Shown here piece by piece: positions 36,260 through 45,719 of a DNA stretch of 59,138 nucleotides. The notes beneath the pieces were generated by a model. The model searched no databases. It saw nothing but the letters and a program-made list of their open reading frames with translations, and was not told where the DNA came from. Origin of the DNA: Candidatus Poribacteria bacterium (GTDB lineage Bacteria > Poribacteria > WGA-4E > WGA-3G); the NCBI GenBank assembly GCA_028824685.1, contig JAPPCZ010000042.1, positions 1-59,138 on the forward strand, in the 5' to 3' direction. The stretch's first letter is position 1, and every line of letters begins with the position of its first letter. The position numbers were made by a program, and so were the translations under genes.

Positions 36260-37969
36260 CTATTTCTGTCCCAAAACCTTCAGAAACTCTGGATCATCCT
36301 TGACATCCGAAAATTCGGGTGTATTAACGAAAGATGAGTAGTAACTATCACGAAAATTATAGGAAGCTACAGCATAGTCTTCCTCAGCAATCTTGAGATG
36401 ATGTAGAGTCTTCTCACGGTCCTTATCTGATGCCCAGATACTTACAGCAAGCATGAAGTGTCCATAGTGATTCTCACCTCCCAAATCACAAGCGACTTGT
36501 AAAAAACTTCTTGCTATACTGTACTTATTTATCCACACCAGACAACAGCCAATGTCGTGAGAAAGCCAGATGAGATCACCAGTATTTACCGGTTGACCCG
36601 CATTATATTTCTTATACTCACCTTCCATATAGTTCTTGAGTTCCGTTATGATTTCATCAAAACGTTCCGATTCATTCCGTCTGTTATACAGTAGCAGACG
36701 ATTTGTTTTCACAATTAACCAAAATCGAAAATAGTGTTTCCAATCCTGTTTAGTATTCGTTTTTTCCAACTTTTCGAGTTCAATTAATGCCTCATCCGAT
36801 TTTCCGTTTGCTCGAAGTACTTCTGCACCGATTTGTAGAAATTCGCAGCGGTCAAGATAACTTACATCAGGTTTTTTTAGACGTTCCGATGCCTCACGAT
36901 ATAGTTTAATCCATTCATCAATTCGACCTTCTGCAGACCAAGATGCTGGGTTCTCAAGATTAGAACAGAAAATATGTAATACATCCTTATCTGGCATGTC
37001 GTTTTTGCATGCCCATCGGTAAAGTTGTAATTGTTCCTCTACTGATTCTCGGTGTCTCCCAAGAAATGCAAGGCTTGAAGCTAACTCTTGATATGCCCAA
37101 AAACGTTCTTTATTATCTGGTGCGTCATCCAAGAACTTATGTAGAAGAGAGAGTCGTTTTTCTATTCCCTGCTTACCCATGTGTGGGTATATATCATCAA
37201 CCACGAGATGCACTAACTCAGGTGTGATTTCACCCTTAAGCGCATCTTCAATCTCGTTGGATGCCTCTTTAAGAATATCCTCTCTTGATGCAGGATCAGA
37301 TTTTACCTGTTCCATGAATGAATTGAACTTGTTGCGAAGTTGCTCTAATTGACTCATAATATTCTCCTTCAGATTATCTGATAATTGTAAATGACCAAAG
37401 AATTCTTGATCTAAGTATTCCTGATCAGTTTGTAGACGTTTTCGCGCGCGTTGGAGTCGGCTCGTTATAGTATTCACCGATACTCCCATGAATTCACCGA
37501 TCTCTTTCGTTGACATTTCGTCAAAATAGTAAAGTGTTATGACCGTGCGTTCGTTTTCTGGCAGTTTTTCCAAGAGTTGTTGGACAAGCTCATGGCAATA
37601 CTCAGTTCTCTCTGTCATCCGTTGTTCCGACAGATGTTGTGTATAAGAGGATTCATCGATTTCTTGCGGATGTGTTTCTTCCAGCGACTGCATCACAGGC
37701 TTTTGCCTGCGTACCCAATCAATGCAAAGTCGTTTTGCGATGACATGGAGCCACCCGGCAAATTGATTGGGATTCTTGAGTGTCGGAAGTTTTTTATATG
37801 CTTTAAGGAAGGTGTCTTGCATAATTTCTTCAGCATAGTGAAAATCGTGAATTTTCCGCCACGCAAGGGCATGAATGCTCTCTTGGTATTTTTCGACCAA
37901 GATGCTAAAAGCAGCATCGTCACCCGATAAGATTTTGCGAATCAGTTGAACATCGTCATCTCTTTCCAC
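36260..37969 (-). CDS. ECF sigma factor with long C-terminal helical extension, copy A
   Basis: The 569-residue protein has sigma region 2 (about 20-90: FSILVEKYQESIHALAWRK, MQDTFLKAYKKL, FAGWLHVIAKRLCIDWVRR) and region 4 (about 130-185: LPENERTVITLYYFDEMSTKEIGEFM). From about 205 a 365-residue helical, TPR-like region follows (RFWAYQELASSLAFLGRHRESVEEQ, RIDEWIKLYREASERL), ending in EFLKVLGQK. The start is GTG with AGGAG upstream. At the junction, AAGGAG and ATG (Met205) give a second possible start. No anti-sigma gene is adjacent, so the extension may sense a signal itself. Paralogue of 38521-40215. Confidence 0.9.
   Translation of the reverse strand: MERDDDVQLIRKILSGDDAAFSILVEKYQESIHALAWRKIHDFHYAEEIMQDTFLKAYKKLPTLKNPNQFAGWLHVIAKRLCIDWVRRQKPVMQSLEETHPQEIDESSYTQHLSEQRMTERTEYCHELVQQLLEKLPENERTVITLYYFDEMSTKEIGEFMGVSVNTITSRLQRARKRLQTDQEYLDQEFFGHLQLSDNLKENIMSQLEQLRNKFNSFMEQVKSDPASREDILKEASNEIEDALKGEITPELVHLVVDDIYPHMGKQGIEKRLSLLHKFLDDAPDNKERFWAYQELASSLAFLGRHRESVEEQLQLYRWACKNDMPDKDVLHIFCSNLENPASWSAEGRIDEWIKLYREASERLKKPDVSYLDRCEFLQIGAEVLRANGKSDEALIELEKLEKTNTKQDWKHYFRFWLIVKTNRLLLYNRRNESERFDEIITELKNYMEGEYKKYNAGQPVNTGDLIWLSHDIGCCLVWINKYSIARSFLQVACDLGGENHYGHFMLAVSIWASDKDREKTLHHLKIAEEDYAVASYNFRDSYYSSFVNTPEFSDVKDDPEFLKVLGQK
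37355..37369 (-). promoter_or_regulatory. Internal Shine-Dalgarno and ATG, ECF-TPR copy A
   Basis: AAGGAG (37364-37369) lies 6 nt before an in-frame ATG (37355-37357) at the sigma/extension junction. Use would give a 365-residue C-terminal protein (36260-37357) starting Met-Ser. Confidence 0.6.
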
Positions 37970-38520
37970 GAAACTTCTCTCCTATTGAAAACGGTTTATC
38001 CTTCTAAAATTAAATGACGAAAGTTTAAGAAGAAAACGTGCATCATGCTAAGAAAAAATGAAAATTCAAAGAGGGTATGTAGAATTTTGTCCAAAGTTAT
38101 GTAAAAGTATATTTTCTTTGGCTCTATACACATTTCGCCCCGCTGGGGCTATAAGACTGGAGAGAGCACTTTTCTATACACATTCCGCCCCGCTGGGGCT
38201 ACTATAAAGCAATCAAAACACACAATATGAATGTAAGAGGCGCAATGAATTGTGCGACTACCAAAGCGTTTCTTGTTAATGCGAGACTATCAATTAGAAT
38301 GAGAAAATAGAACAGTTAAACACTATACACTACGAATCAACACTAAATGTACACATTGCATTTAGCGGGTTCGGAAAACCGCATGTACCATTTCTGGGTT
38401 GATTATCTCGGCATAAATTCATAAATTGACGGCTATGGGTAGAGCGTAGACGAAACCCATAGCCGTCAATTTGCGGAGAATCAACACCGAATGCAAGTAT
38501 AGATGACGGGAATATCTATA
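37970..38520. other. Intergenic, 551 bp, with tandem GC-rich repeat
   Basis: No gene is seen. Two copies of CTATACACATT(T/C)CGCCCC followed by GCTGGGGCT lie at 38124-38150 and 38174-38200, 50 bp apart. A weak member of the GTAGGTCGGGTAG repeat family is near 38430. The promoter of ECF copy A should be in the part next to 37969. Confidence 0.6.
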
Positions 38521-40215
38521 CTACTTCTGTCCCAGGACTTTCAGAAACTCTTTTTCGTCCCTTACATCAGCAAATTCAGGTGTCTCAAGGAAGGCAGGAT
38601 AGTACCTATCTTGATTCCAATAATTTAGCACATAGTCCGAAGCCAGTTTTAAGTAATGTAACGTCTTTTCTCGATCCTTTTCCGTTGCCCAGATGCTTAC
38701 AGCAAGCATGAAGTATGCATAATCGTTCTTATTCTGTAAATCAAGAGAGATCTGTAGATTGTGTTTTGCTTCCTCATACTTCTTCATCCACACCAGACAA
38801 CAACCTACATCGTGAGCAGCCCAAATAAGATCATTAATATTCACAGGATAGCCTGCTTCATGCTTTTCCACTTCCAGTTCAATGAACCTTTGGAGATCAG
38901 CAAACACTTGATCAAAACGATCCCAGTTACCTTGTTTTCCGTATATCAAAAGTCTATTTGTTCTCACAGCCAACCAGAATCTGAAATAATGCTCCCAATC
39001 CTGGTCTTTGTTAGCGCGTTCCAACTTTTCAATACCAAGCAATGCTTCGTCAAAGCGGTCATTGCCTCGTAGCACTTCTGCACCTATTTGAAGGAAATCG
39101 CATCGTGAATAGTCACTCACTTCAGGCTTTTCAAGACGTTCAGATGCCTCATCAAAAAGTTGGAACCATTCATCAATACGCCCTTCTTCTTTCCAACATC
39201 CCGCGCTGGTGAGATTGGAAACAACTTCCAACACATATTTATCTGACATATTTTTGCATGTCCAACGGTAAAGACTTTTCTGTTCATCAATAGCCTCTGC
39301 GTTTCTATCCAGACAAGTTAGGCTATACACCAAGTGTTCATGTGCCCAGAAACGTTCCTCATCATTGGGTGCTATGTCTTGATACTTTCGGAGCAACGGG
39401 ATCCGTTTTTCCATACCGATTTTGCCATAATGCGCATATATCTTATCCACAGCAAGATGCGCCAGATCAGGTGTAATTTCACCCTTGAGAGCCTCTTCCA
39501 CCTCGTCATAAGCTTCCTTGAGAAATGCCTCACCTGAAAGAATATCCTCTCCAGAAATCGGATAAGATTCCGCTTTTTCCATGAATGCATTAAACTTGCC
39601 GCGAATTTCCTCTAATTTACCAGACATTATATCTCCTTTCTGACCACCCCATATCTCGCGAATCGTGTGTTCCTCCTTCTGCAGACGTTTACGAGCACGG
39701 TGGAGCCGACTCTTGACCGTGTTAGGTGAAACACCTAAATACTCGCTAATGTCCTCACATGATTTGTCATCAAGATAGTGAAGCCTTACAGCAGCACGTT
39801 CACTTACTGGCAACTTTTGAAGGAGGTTATTGACAACTTCGCGTTGCCGTTCACTCACGAATTCTTCCTGTTGATGTGTGTGGTATTGTGTATAAGCCAG
39901 ATCTTCCAATTCCTCTGTTGGCATCGCATCTAACGATTCCATTGGGATACGCTTTTTTTCAAACCAAGCGAAACAGTAGCGTGCCGCGATCACGTAAAGC
40001 CATCCTGCAAAACTATTCTGATTTTTCAAGGTGTTGAGTTTGTGATAAACTCGGAGGAATATATCTTGCGTGACTTCTTCAGCGATGTGGTAGTCACCGA
40101 TTTTTCGCCATACAAAAGCGTGGACTGGCTTTTGATATTTTTGCACAAGTGTATTGAAAGCAGATTGGTCGCCTGCCAATGTGCGTTGAATCAATTGTGC
40201 GTCATCGTTTTGCAT
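38521..40215 (-). CDS. ECF sigma factor with long C-terminal helical extension, copy B
   Basis: The 564-residue protein repeats the design of copy A: region 2 (FNTLVQKYQKPVHAFVWRK, TQDIFLRVYHKL, FAGWLYVIAARYCFAWF), region 4 (SERAAVRLHYLDDKSCEDISEYLG), then a 368-residue helical TPR-like part with many shared stretches (LYRWTCKNMSDK, DYSRCDFLQIGAEVLRG, ending EFLKVLGQK). The ATG follows GAGG. At the junction AAAGGAG precedes ATG (Met197, 39625-39627). It lies between DUF5916 copy B upstream and ECF copy A downstream. Confidence 0.9.
   Translation of the reverse strand: MQNDDAQLIQRTLAGDQSAFNTLVQKYQKPVHAFVWRKIGDYHIAEEVTQDIFLRVYHKLNTLKNQNSFAGWLYVIAARYCFAWFEKKRIPMESLDAMPTEELEDLAYTQYHTHQQEEFVSERQREVVNNLLQKLPVSERAAVRLHYLDDKSCEDISEYLGVSPNTVKSRLHRARKRLQKEEHTIREIWGGQKGDIMSGKLEEIRGKFNAFMEKAESYPISGEDILSGEAFLKEAYDEVEEALKGEITPDLAHLAVDKIYAHYGKIGMEKRIPLLRKYQDIAPNDEERFWAHEHLVYSLTCLDRNAEAIDEQKSLYRWTCKNMSDKYVLEVVSNLTSAGCWKEEGRIDEWFQLFDEASERLEKPEVSDYSRCDFLQIGAEVLRGNDRFDEALLGIEKLERANKDQDWEHYFRFWLAVRTNRLLIYGKQGNWDRFDQVFADLQRFIELEVEKHEAGYPVNINDLIWAAHDVGCCLVWMKKYEEAKHNLQISLDLQNKNDYAYFMLAVSIWATEKDREKTLHYLKLASDYVLNYWNQDRYYPAFLETPEFADVRDEKEFLKVLGQK
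39625..39639 (-). promoter_or_regulatory. Internal Shine-Dalgarno and ATG, ECF-TPR copy B
   Basis: AAAGGAG then ATATA and ATG (39625-39627) in frame at the junction. A product from this start would be 368 residues (38521-39627), beginning Met-Ser-Gly. Confidence 0.6.
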
Positions 40216-40534
40216 GCCTCAGCTCCAAAAACATTCTGTCTTTCATAATGTTAAGATAGGTTATGGAAACTGCAGGGTTGCATAAAATGCGATAGATAGG
40301 AAAAATGTTAATTTTTTTTCTTACTTTCTGGTTTATATAGGTTGAGCGGGGATATAGAGACCTCACCCATAGGTGTCAATTTAAGGATATATCCTATTGT
40401 TGGAGGGGTTTTCAACCCCGATTTAACGGATTAGGTTTCAAAAAATCGGGCTTACAAAGCCCTCCAACAAGAAAATCAGGCACTAAATTGGCGCTTATAG
40501 TTTCGCAAACTCTATACACAACGGGCCTGTGGCA
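40216..40534. other. Intergenic, 319 bp, with palindromic repeat
   Basis: No gene is seen. GTTGGAGGGGTTTTCAACCC near 40398-40420 and CGGGCTTACAAAGCCCTCCA near 40448-40470 form an inverted pair; a related element lies near 36075-36100. Confidence 0.5.
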
Positions 40535-42544
40535 CTAAAATGCCCGAATCACTTTTGCTACAAGACGTTGTTTGAATTCCAATGCATTCGGATCGCCAAG
40601 AATGATAAAGAAGTCCATGCCTGCATAGCCAGAGCGACGCAATGCGAAATAGACATTAACATGCTCAGCTTGCCATATTAAGCGGCTGCCGAGACTTAAG
40701 GCAGGACTAAAGTCATAGGTGAAAGTGAGGATCTGTTGATAACGCCTCTCAAAGTGCCACTGGATTTGGGATGTTAATCCAGCAGTGAAGCCATAGGCGC
40801 GGAGATTTAGATTTCCGCTGATACGATGAATCCGTTCACCTGCCTGTTCACCCCAATTGTAGGTAATACCAACATTATTGAACCTGTCAGAAGCACGCGC
40901 ACGTAATCCAATGCTGAAAACACTATCGCTGAATTCTTCAAATTGCCCGCCCCTCCAGCCGGCAGCAAGTGCATAGTCGCTATGTGTTAGGATAAGTGAA
41001 GATATGGACAGATCACGCCGGAAGACCTTGCCTTCGTAAGTATTAGAAATCTGGCTTTGGACAGAAGCGGAGATTCTGCGGAAGAATCCTTGACGCCATT
41101 CATTTTTAATGAAGGTCCCCATACCTACACCGCGGTAGCCGGTGAAGGGACGGTAACCGAGTCTATTGACGAAATCCGGATCCACAAAAAATGCGGACAG
41201 GTAGGGTTGGAAAATCTGTCCGTTGTAGCCTAAACTGATAAACCCATTCCTTCCGTCCGATTCGTCTGCCCAAGTTTGGACAAGATTAGAACCTACTGAA
41301 AATTTACCGTGGCGTACATCTCCGGAAAGATAACCTACATTGTTCAATCCAGTGTCACGGTGATGATGGGACAAGAACGCTGCATTTATATTAGATGTCG
41401 CCGTTAGAGACTGTGAGGCACGGACAATAAAGTTCTGATTGTTTTGATGATAGGTGCCTAAGGTGCCGATTGAGGTGTTTTTTCCAAGTTTCCCAAAAAG
41501 TTTTAACCCGCCATCCATATCTGCTATCCGCCGCGAATGAAAGGAATTTCCAAGCCTATAGACATTTCCGCCTTCAGAAAAGAAGGGGCGGCGATCTGGT
41601 ACATAACGTTCGCCGTAAGAGAAATCAATACCTTCTACTGCCTGTTCAATATTATCAAAATCCGGGTTGGCTGTGCCGATAAGTCTTATTTGAGGTGTAA
41701 CCTCATAACGAATGTCACCGCCTGCGCGGGCGGTATATTCCCATCGCGACTCGGAGGTCGCTCGGACAGAAGTTTCTGTTTCATTGATGCCACCAATTAG
41801 ATACGGGAGCAACTTCAATTCACGTTTTCGGCGTGGTGGTAGCACATCCACCCAGTGTCCATCGTTTTCTCGAAATTCATTAACGCCCAGATTACACCAC
41901 CACGATTTTTCTCCTGTACGCTGCTGTCCTCTATCTATGTTAATCCCCATCCGAATAGGTTTGTTTGTGTCTGGATAATCCAGCATCTGCCAGGGGATTT
42001 CTATCTCTACAATCCACCCATCTTCTACTATTTGTGCTGCAGTTTTCCAGAGTCCGATCCATTCGCTTTTTTCCGCGCGTCCGGTGGCGAGATGCGCATA
42101 TTTCGTACCGAGTGCATTAACAAGAAAGAAATTTCTATCAGAAAACTGGTGTGTGTGGAACGGGTCAAGGCTAAAGGAGACCCAGTCTTCGCCTTGAAAT
42201 CGCGTCTGATCTTTGGTTTGGCGTGCTACTATTTTGTCGGGCATATCATCGTAGAGATGGAGTCCAATATAGATGGCTTTGTCGGTGTAAACGAGGCAAC
42301 CAACGGATTGATTTTTTGCCGGTTTTTCAGTGCGTTCATCGGTAAAACCAACGGCTTTCGGGGCATCTTGCCAACAAGCATCGTTTAGGACACCATCAAT
42401 AATAGGGGGTTGTTCGGTTTTGATTGCGGGGAGTTCTTTTTTAACGGTTTGTGTTTCTTGTGCATGTGCAGTTTGTCCGTTTGTGATTGATATAAGCGAT
42501 AGTGTGATGAGTAAAACTATTCCATAAATAATTTGTGATTTCAT
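40535..42544 (-). CDS. DUF5916-type outer-membrane protein, copy B
   Basis: The 669-residue protein parallels copy A at 33953-35962 along its whole length: signal peptide, CBM9-like domain with PPIIDGVLNDACWQDA and VYTDKAIYIGLHLYDD, and DUF5916 barrel with PDRRPFFSEGGNVYRLG. Start taken at ATG 42542-42544 after GGAG (a TTG lies three bases earlier). It is the first of four genes (DUF5916-B, ECF-B, ECF-A, DUF5916-A) on the minus strand. It probably acts in the outer membrane on carbohydrate. Confidence 0.85.
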   Translation of the reverse strand: MKSQIIYGIVLLITLSLISITNGQTAHAQETQTVKKELPAIKTEQPPIIDGVLNDACWQDAPKAVGFTDERTEKPAKNQSVGCLVYTDKAIYIGLHLYDDMPDKIVARQTKDQTRFQGEDWVSFSLDPFHTHQFSDRNFFLVNALGTKYAHLATGRAEKSEWIGLWKTAAQIVEDGWIVEIEIPWQMLDYPDTNKPIRMGINIDRGQQRTGEKSWWCNLGVNEFRENDGHWVDVLPPRRKRELKLLPYLIGGINETETSVRATSESRWEYTARAGGDIRYEVTPQIRLIGTANPDFDNIEQAVEGIDFSYGERYVPDRRPFFSEGGNVYRLGNSFHSRRIADMDGGLKLFGKLGKNTSIGTLGTYHQNNQNFIVRASQSLTATSNINAAFLSHHHRDTGLNNVGYLSGDVRHGKFSVGSNLVQTWADESDGRNGFISLGYNGQIFQPYLSAFFVDPDFVNRLGYRPFTGYRGVGMGTFIKNEWRQGFFRRISASVQSQISNTYEGKVFRRDLSISSLILTHSDYALAAGWRGGQFEEFSDSVFSIGLRARASDRFNNVGITYNWGEQAGERIHRISGNLNLRAYGFTAGLTSQIQWHFERRYQQILTFTYDFSPALSLGSRLIWQAEHVNVYFALRRSGYAGMDFFIILGDPNALEFKQRLVAKVIRAF

Positions 42545-42594
42545 CAATTAGATTTCTCCGTTTTTAGGTATTTTATAGATGTTAACTCTGTAGT

Positions 42595-42631
42595 TAATGA
42601 AGATTAAAAAGTGGTTTCTTAATCTTCATTA
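42595..42631. repeat. Perfect 13-bp inverted repeat upstream of DUF5916 copy B
   Basis: TAATGAAGATTAA (42595-42607) pairs with TTAATCTTCATTA (42619-42631). A second inverted pair, CCTACACGTC and GACGTGTAGG, lies just beyond near 42656-42705. The group sits between the ECF-FtsZ stop and the DUF5916 start and may be operators or a terminator. Confidence 0.6.
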
Positions 42632-42783
42632 GGACGTTTTTACTGAAAGGTTAAACCCTACACGTCCTTATATGTCCATACTGATAACAATAGACGTGTA
42701 GGGATTTACTGCTACCTTTATAGAGACCTTACTCTATAAAAGGATAGTGAGACAGTGTTTTATTTTGAGCACTGAATACAATG

Positions 42784-44004
42784 CTAAGTATTGCTGTGCA
42801 TTGTGCTGGAATGAAATTCTGAGATGCTTTCAACACCGCGGAGCAGCATTTCATCACTGAGGCCGAACGCTTCGGGGATTTTCATTGGCCGCTTAATTGT
42901 GTCAAGAAGCCGTTGGTTCGGCATTACAAGAACAGAATCAGCGTTTTCGCGAAGTTCCTGCAGTCCCTGTTCTGCACGTTCGGCGCGTCGTTCGCCCTCA
43001 AACTTAAACGGACAAGTGACAATGCCAACAGTCAAAGCACCTTGTTCCCGCGCAAGAGAGGCAATCAGCGGTGCGGCACCTGTGCCTGTTCCACCACCCA
43101 TGCCAGCAGTAACGAAAACTAAATCCGCGTCAGCAACAATTTTGTGGAGCGTATCTCTGTCTTCTTCAGCTGCTTTTTTGCCTATCTCTGGATTTGCTCC
43201 ACAGCCAAGCCCTTGTGTAGTGTTAACACCAATTTGTACCGGTGTTGCGTCGGTGCATTTATCCAGTGCTTTTTGATCTGTATTTACAACGTAAAATTCA
43301 ATGTCTGTCAAACCGGCTTCTACCATTCGTTTGACAGCGTTACCTCCCGCTCCACCGACTCCGATGACTTTAATTTTCGTTGGGATGCGTTTGGATTCTT
43401 TTGGTTTGGATGACATAATTCTAACTCCTTCAGGTTCGACATCGAACTCCTTACGCAGGAGTTCACGTGTCTGTCTTAATTTGGTTTTGATTGTTCCTAT
43501 CGCTAATCCGAGTTCAGCGTGGATCTCTTTGATACTCCACAATTCCAGATAGTATAACTCCGCGACGCGGCGCACTTTATCTGGAAGGTGATGCACTGCT
43601 TCTGCTACTGCCTCACGAAGTTCTGTTTCTCGAAAACGTGCAACTGCATCCCGATCAATTTGATCGGTTAAGTAAGCATCATTACAAAGAATTTCACCCT
43701 TTGAATGGTGTCGAGAAGCGTAGTATCTCTTGCAGGCGTTGTAAGCGATGCGGTGTAACCATCCACCAAAACTCTCAACGTTTCGCAGGCCGCTGATGTT
43801 TTCCCAAACAGATCTCCAGACGTCCATGAGAATTTCTTCAGCGTCGCGACGTTGTCTCGAATTTGCAATAATCACTTTCCAGATGCGTGGGCTATAACGC
43901 AACATCAGTTCTGTTAATGCTGACTCATCACCGACTTGTGCAAACCGGACGAGTTCATCATCTGTCAGATCCGTGTGCGTTGATAGATCATCTCGCATAA
44001 ACAT
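42784..44004 (-). CDS. ECF sigma factor fused to truncated FtsZ
   Basis: The 406-residue protein has an ECF sigma part (region 2 about 22-100: LTELMLRYSPRIWKVI, RRDAEEILMDVWRSVWE, FGGWLHRIAYNACKRYY; region 4 about 130-185: LPDKVRRVAELYYLELWSIKEI). Residues 197-406 are the FtsZ GTP-binding domain: GVGGAGGNAV (215-224) and the tubulin signature GGGTGTGAAP (303-312). It ends after GLSDEMLLRGVESIS, the helix-7 region, before the T7 catalytic loop and second domain of FtsZ. At the junction AAGGAG and ATG (Met197) allow a separate FtsZ-like product. It may bind GTP or FtsZ without forming normal filaments. This is not the cell's main ftsZ. Confidence 0.9.
   Translation of the reverse strand: MFMRDDLSTHTDLTDDELVRFAQVGDESALTELMLRYSPRIWKVIIANSRQRRDAEEILMDVWRSVWENISGLRNVESFGGWLHRIAYNACKRYYASRHHSKGEILCNDAYLTDQIDRDAVARFRETELREAVAEAVHHLPDKVRRVAELYYLELWSIKEIHAELGLAIGTIKTKLRQTRELLRKEFDVEPEGVRIMSSKPKESKRIPTKIKVIGVGGAGGNAVKRMVEAGLTDIEFYVVNTDQKALDKCTDATPVQIGVNTTQGLGCGANPEIGKKAAEEDRDTLHKIVADADLVFVTAGMGGGTGTGAAPLIASLAREQGALTVGIVTCPFKFEGERRAERAEQGLQELRENADSVLVMPNQRLLDTIKRPMKIPEAFGLSDEMLLRGVESISEFHSSTMHSNT
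43414..43430 (-). promoter_or_regulatory. Internal Shine-Dalgarno and ATG at the sigma/FtsZ junction
   Basis: AAGGAG (43425-43430), 8 nt, then in-frame ATG (43414-43416). A product from this start would be a 210-residue FtsZ N-domain (42784-43416) starting Met-Ser-Ser. Confidence 0.6.
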
Positions 44005-44369
44005 TTTCCAATTAGATTTAACCTAAAGAGTGAACTTTTTGGGGAGGTGGTTTAAAAAAAGAAAATTATTTGAGGGTGTTTCATAAATACCATAGTAGAT
44101 TATGTAAATAAATTCACATATATTCTGTGAATCAACGCTGAATGCACTTGGCGGAATGCGCGTGGTAGAATGCGCGTATGGCATTCTACATGATTCCGCA
44201 TGATTCAGCGGGAGCGATCTCCGAATCGCGACAAAACCACTAATAGTCGGGAATCCAAATCAACGGTATGAATGCCTTTTGGCATTCCCCGGAGTTCCCT
44301 CCTACAGATCAGATGTAAAGTTAATTGTAAAATCCGCTATAATAGAAAACAGACATACTTTGGGGATAC
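44005..44369. other. Intergenic, 365 bp, mostly dispersed repeat
   Basis: No gene is seen. 44210-44350 is a copy of a composite repeat shared with 47325-47435, with GGGAGCGATCTCCGAATCGC at one end and TATAATAGCG-like AT-rich sequence at the other. The promoter of the ECF-FtsZ gene should lie between 44005 and 44200. Confidence 0.55.
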
Positions 44370-45521
44370 CTATAGATTGTCCTTTCTATCAGCAGTGACC
44401 TGCAGCGCATCTTGAATTTCTGAAATCACTTCAGAATCGTTTTCACACACTAATTGAGTTTCCAATGCTTGTTCAGCATTTTTCCCTCCGATTTGCCCTA
44501 ATGCCCATGCTGCATGTCCTCGGATTAACGGTTCATCGTCTGTCAAAGCCTTTTTGAGAGCAGGCACGGCAGCGCGTGACCGCCAATTGCCGATAGCGAC
44601 AATAACATTCCGCAAGAAACCTCTGCGCTTTGCACGTTTGATGGGGCTTCCCTTATATTTCTTGCTGAATTCGGTCTGTGTCATGTTGATGAGGTTTAGC
44701 AGCTCAGGAGCGAGGTTTCCGTCGCGTGGTTGAAATGCGGGTTCTTTCGTAGGGATTGCTTTGCTGTTCCAAGGGCAGACTTCTTGGCAGATGTCACACC
44801 CAAAAATCAGATTTCCGATTTCTGGACGGAGTTCCTTCGGGATGCTATCCTTCAATTCAATCGTCAAATAGGAGATGCATAACCTTGAATCAAGCAAATT
44901 CGGCTCAATAATTGCGTCTGTCGGGCATGCTTCAATACACTTCGTGCAAGTGCCGCAACTGCCACGGAAAGGTTGTGTTTCTGTTTCCAATTCAATGCTA
45001 ACAAGTACCTCTGCAAGAAAATACCATGATCCCGATCGCCAATTAATCAGATTAGTGTTTTTTCCTATCCAACCGAGATTGGCTTTTTGGGCATATTCCC
45101 TTTCCAGAATCGGACCGGAATCTACGAAAACACGACTTTTGAATTCTGTTTCAGCGGTGTCTTTAATAAATTCAACAAGTAGTAGTAAGCGTTCACGAAT
45201 GACATCGTGATAGTCATCCCCCCACGCATAACGGGATATTTGCCCACGACTCGGGTCTTCTGCTAACGTTTTCGGTGTGTCCAGCGTATAATAGTTCATC
45301 GCCAGACTAATAATAGATTTTGTCTCTTCAAGGAGTCTTCGGGTATCTTCTTTGAGCGGTAGGTGTCTTTCAAGGTAACCCATTTTCCCCGCATATCCGC
45401 TCTCAATCCATTGTCGGTAGCGTTGAATAGTTTGGCTCTGTTCGGCAGGTATAATTCCGACAAGTTCAAAACCGAGTTCGTGTGCGCGAGTCTGGATTTG
45501 TCGGGTTAATGTATTTGTCAT
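44370..45521 (-). CDS. queG: Epoxyqueuosine reductase with HEAT-like C-terminus
   Basis: The 383-residue protein is the last enzyme of queuosine synthesis, reducing epoxyqueuosine in tRNA with cobalamin and two [4Fe-4S] clusters. Both cluster motifs are visible: CGTCTKCIEACP (near 188-199) and CDICQEVCP with the first sets of Cys. The N-terminal cobalamin-binding part and the catalytic region are full length. The last 70 residues (LKKALTDDEPLIRGHAAWALGQIGG) form HEAT-like repeats, as in long QueG forms. ATG at 45519-45521. Confidence 0.94.
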   Translation of the reverse strand: MTNTLTRQIQTRAHELGFELVGIIPAEQSQTIQRYRQWIESGYAGKMGYLERHLPLKEDTRRLLEETKSIISLAMNYYTLDTPKTLAEDPSRGQISRYAWGDDYHDVIRERLLLLVEFIKDTAETEFKSRVFVDSGPILEREYAQKANLGWIGKNTNLINWRSGSWYFLAEVLVSIELETETQPFRGSCGTCTKCIEACPTDAIIEPNLLDSRLCISYLTIELKDSIPKELRPEIGNLIFGCDICQEVCPWNSKAIPTKEPAFQPRDGNLAPELLNLINMTQTEFSKKYKGSPIKRAKRRGFLRNVIVAIGNWRSRAAVPALKKALTDDEPLIRGHAAWALGQIGGKNAEQALETQLVCENDSEVISEIQDALQVTADRKDNL

Positions 45522-45719
45522 TGCTCTCTATAAAGAAACTGAAAAAGGTGCAATGAATTGCGATTATAGAAAAATCTGAAAATATGTTCACATTTCAATG
45601 AACAACAATTCCCACACCATCGCCGCTGGCGAGGTTTCCTAACCTCGCTAATGTAAAGTTAATTATGGGTTTTACTATAAACGCGTTTTGTTAATGGGGA
45701 GTCATCATTCAGAAATGTA

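Noticed and set aside
38124..38200. CRISPR-like repeats
   Set aside because: There are only two copies, 50 bp apart, GC-rich and palindromic, with no regular spacer array and no cas genes.
42784..44004. Main cell-division ftsZ
   Set aside because: It lacks the T7 loop and the whole second domain, and is fused to a sigma factor.
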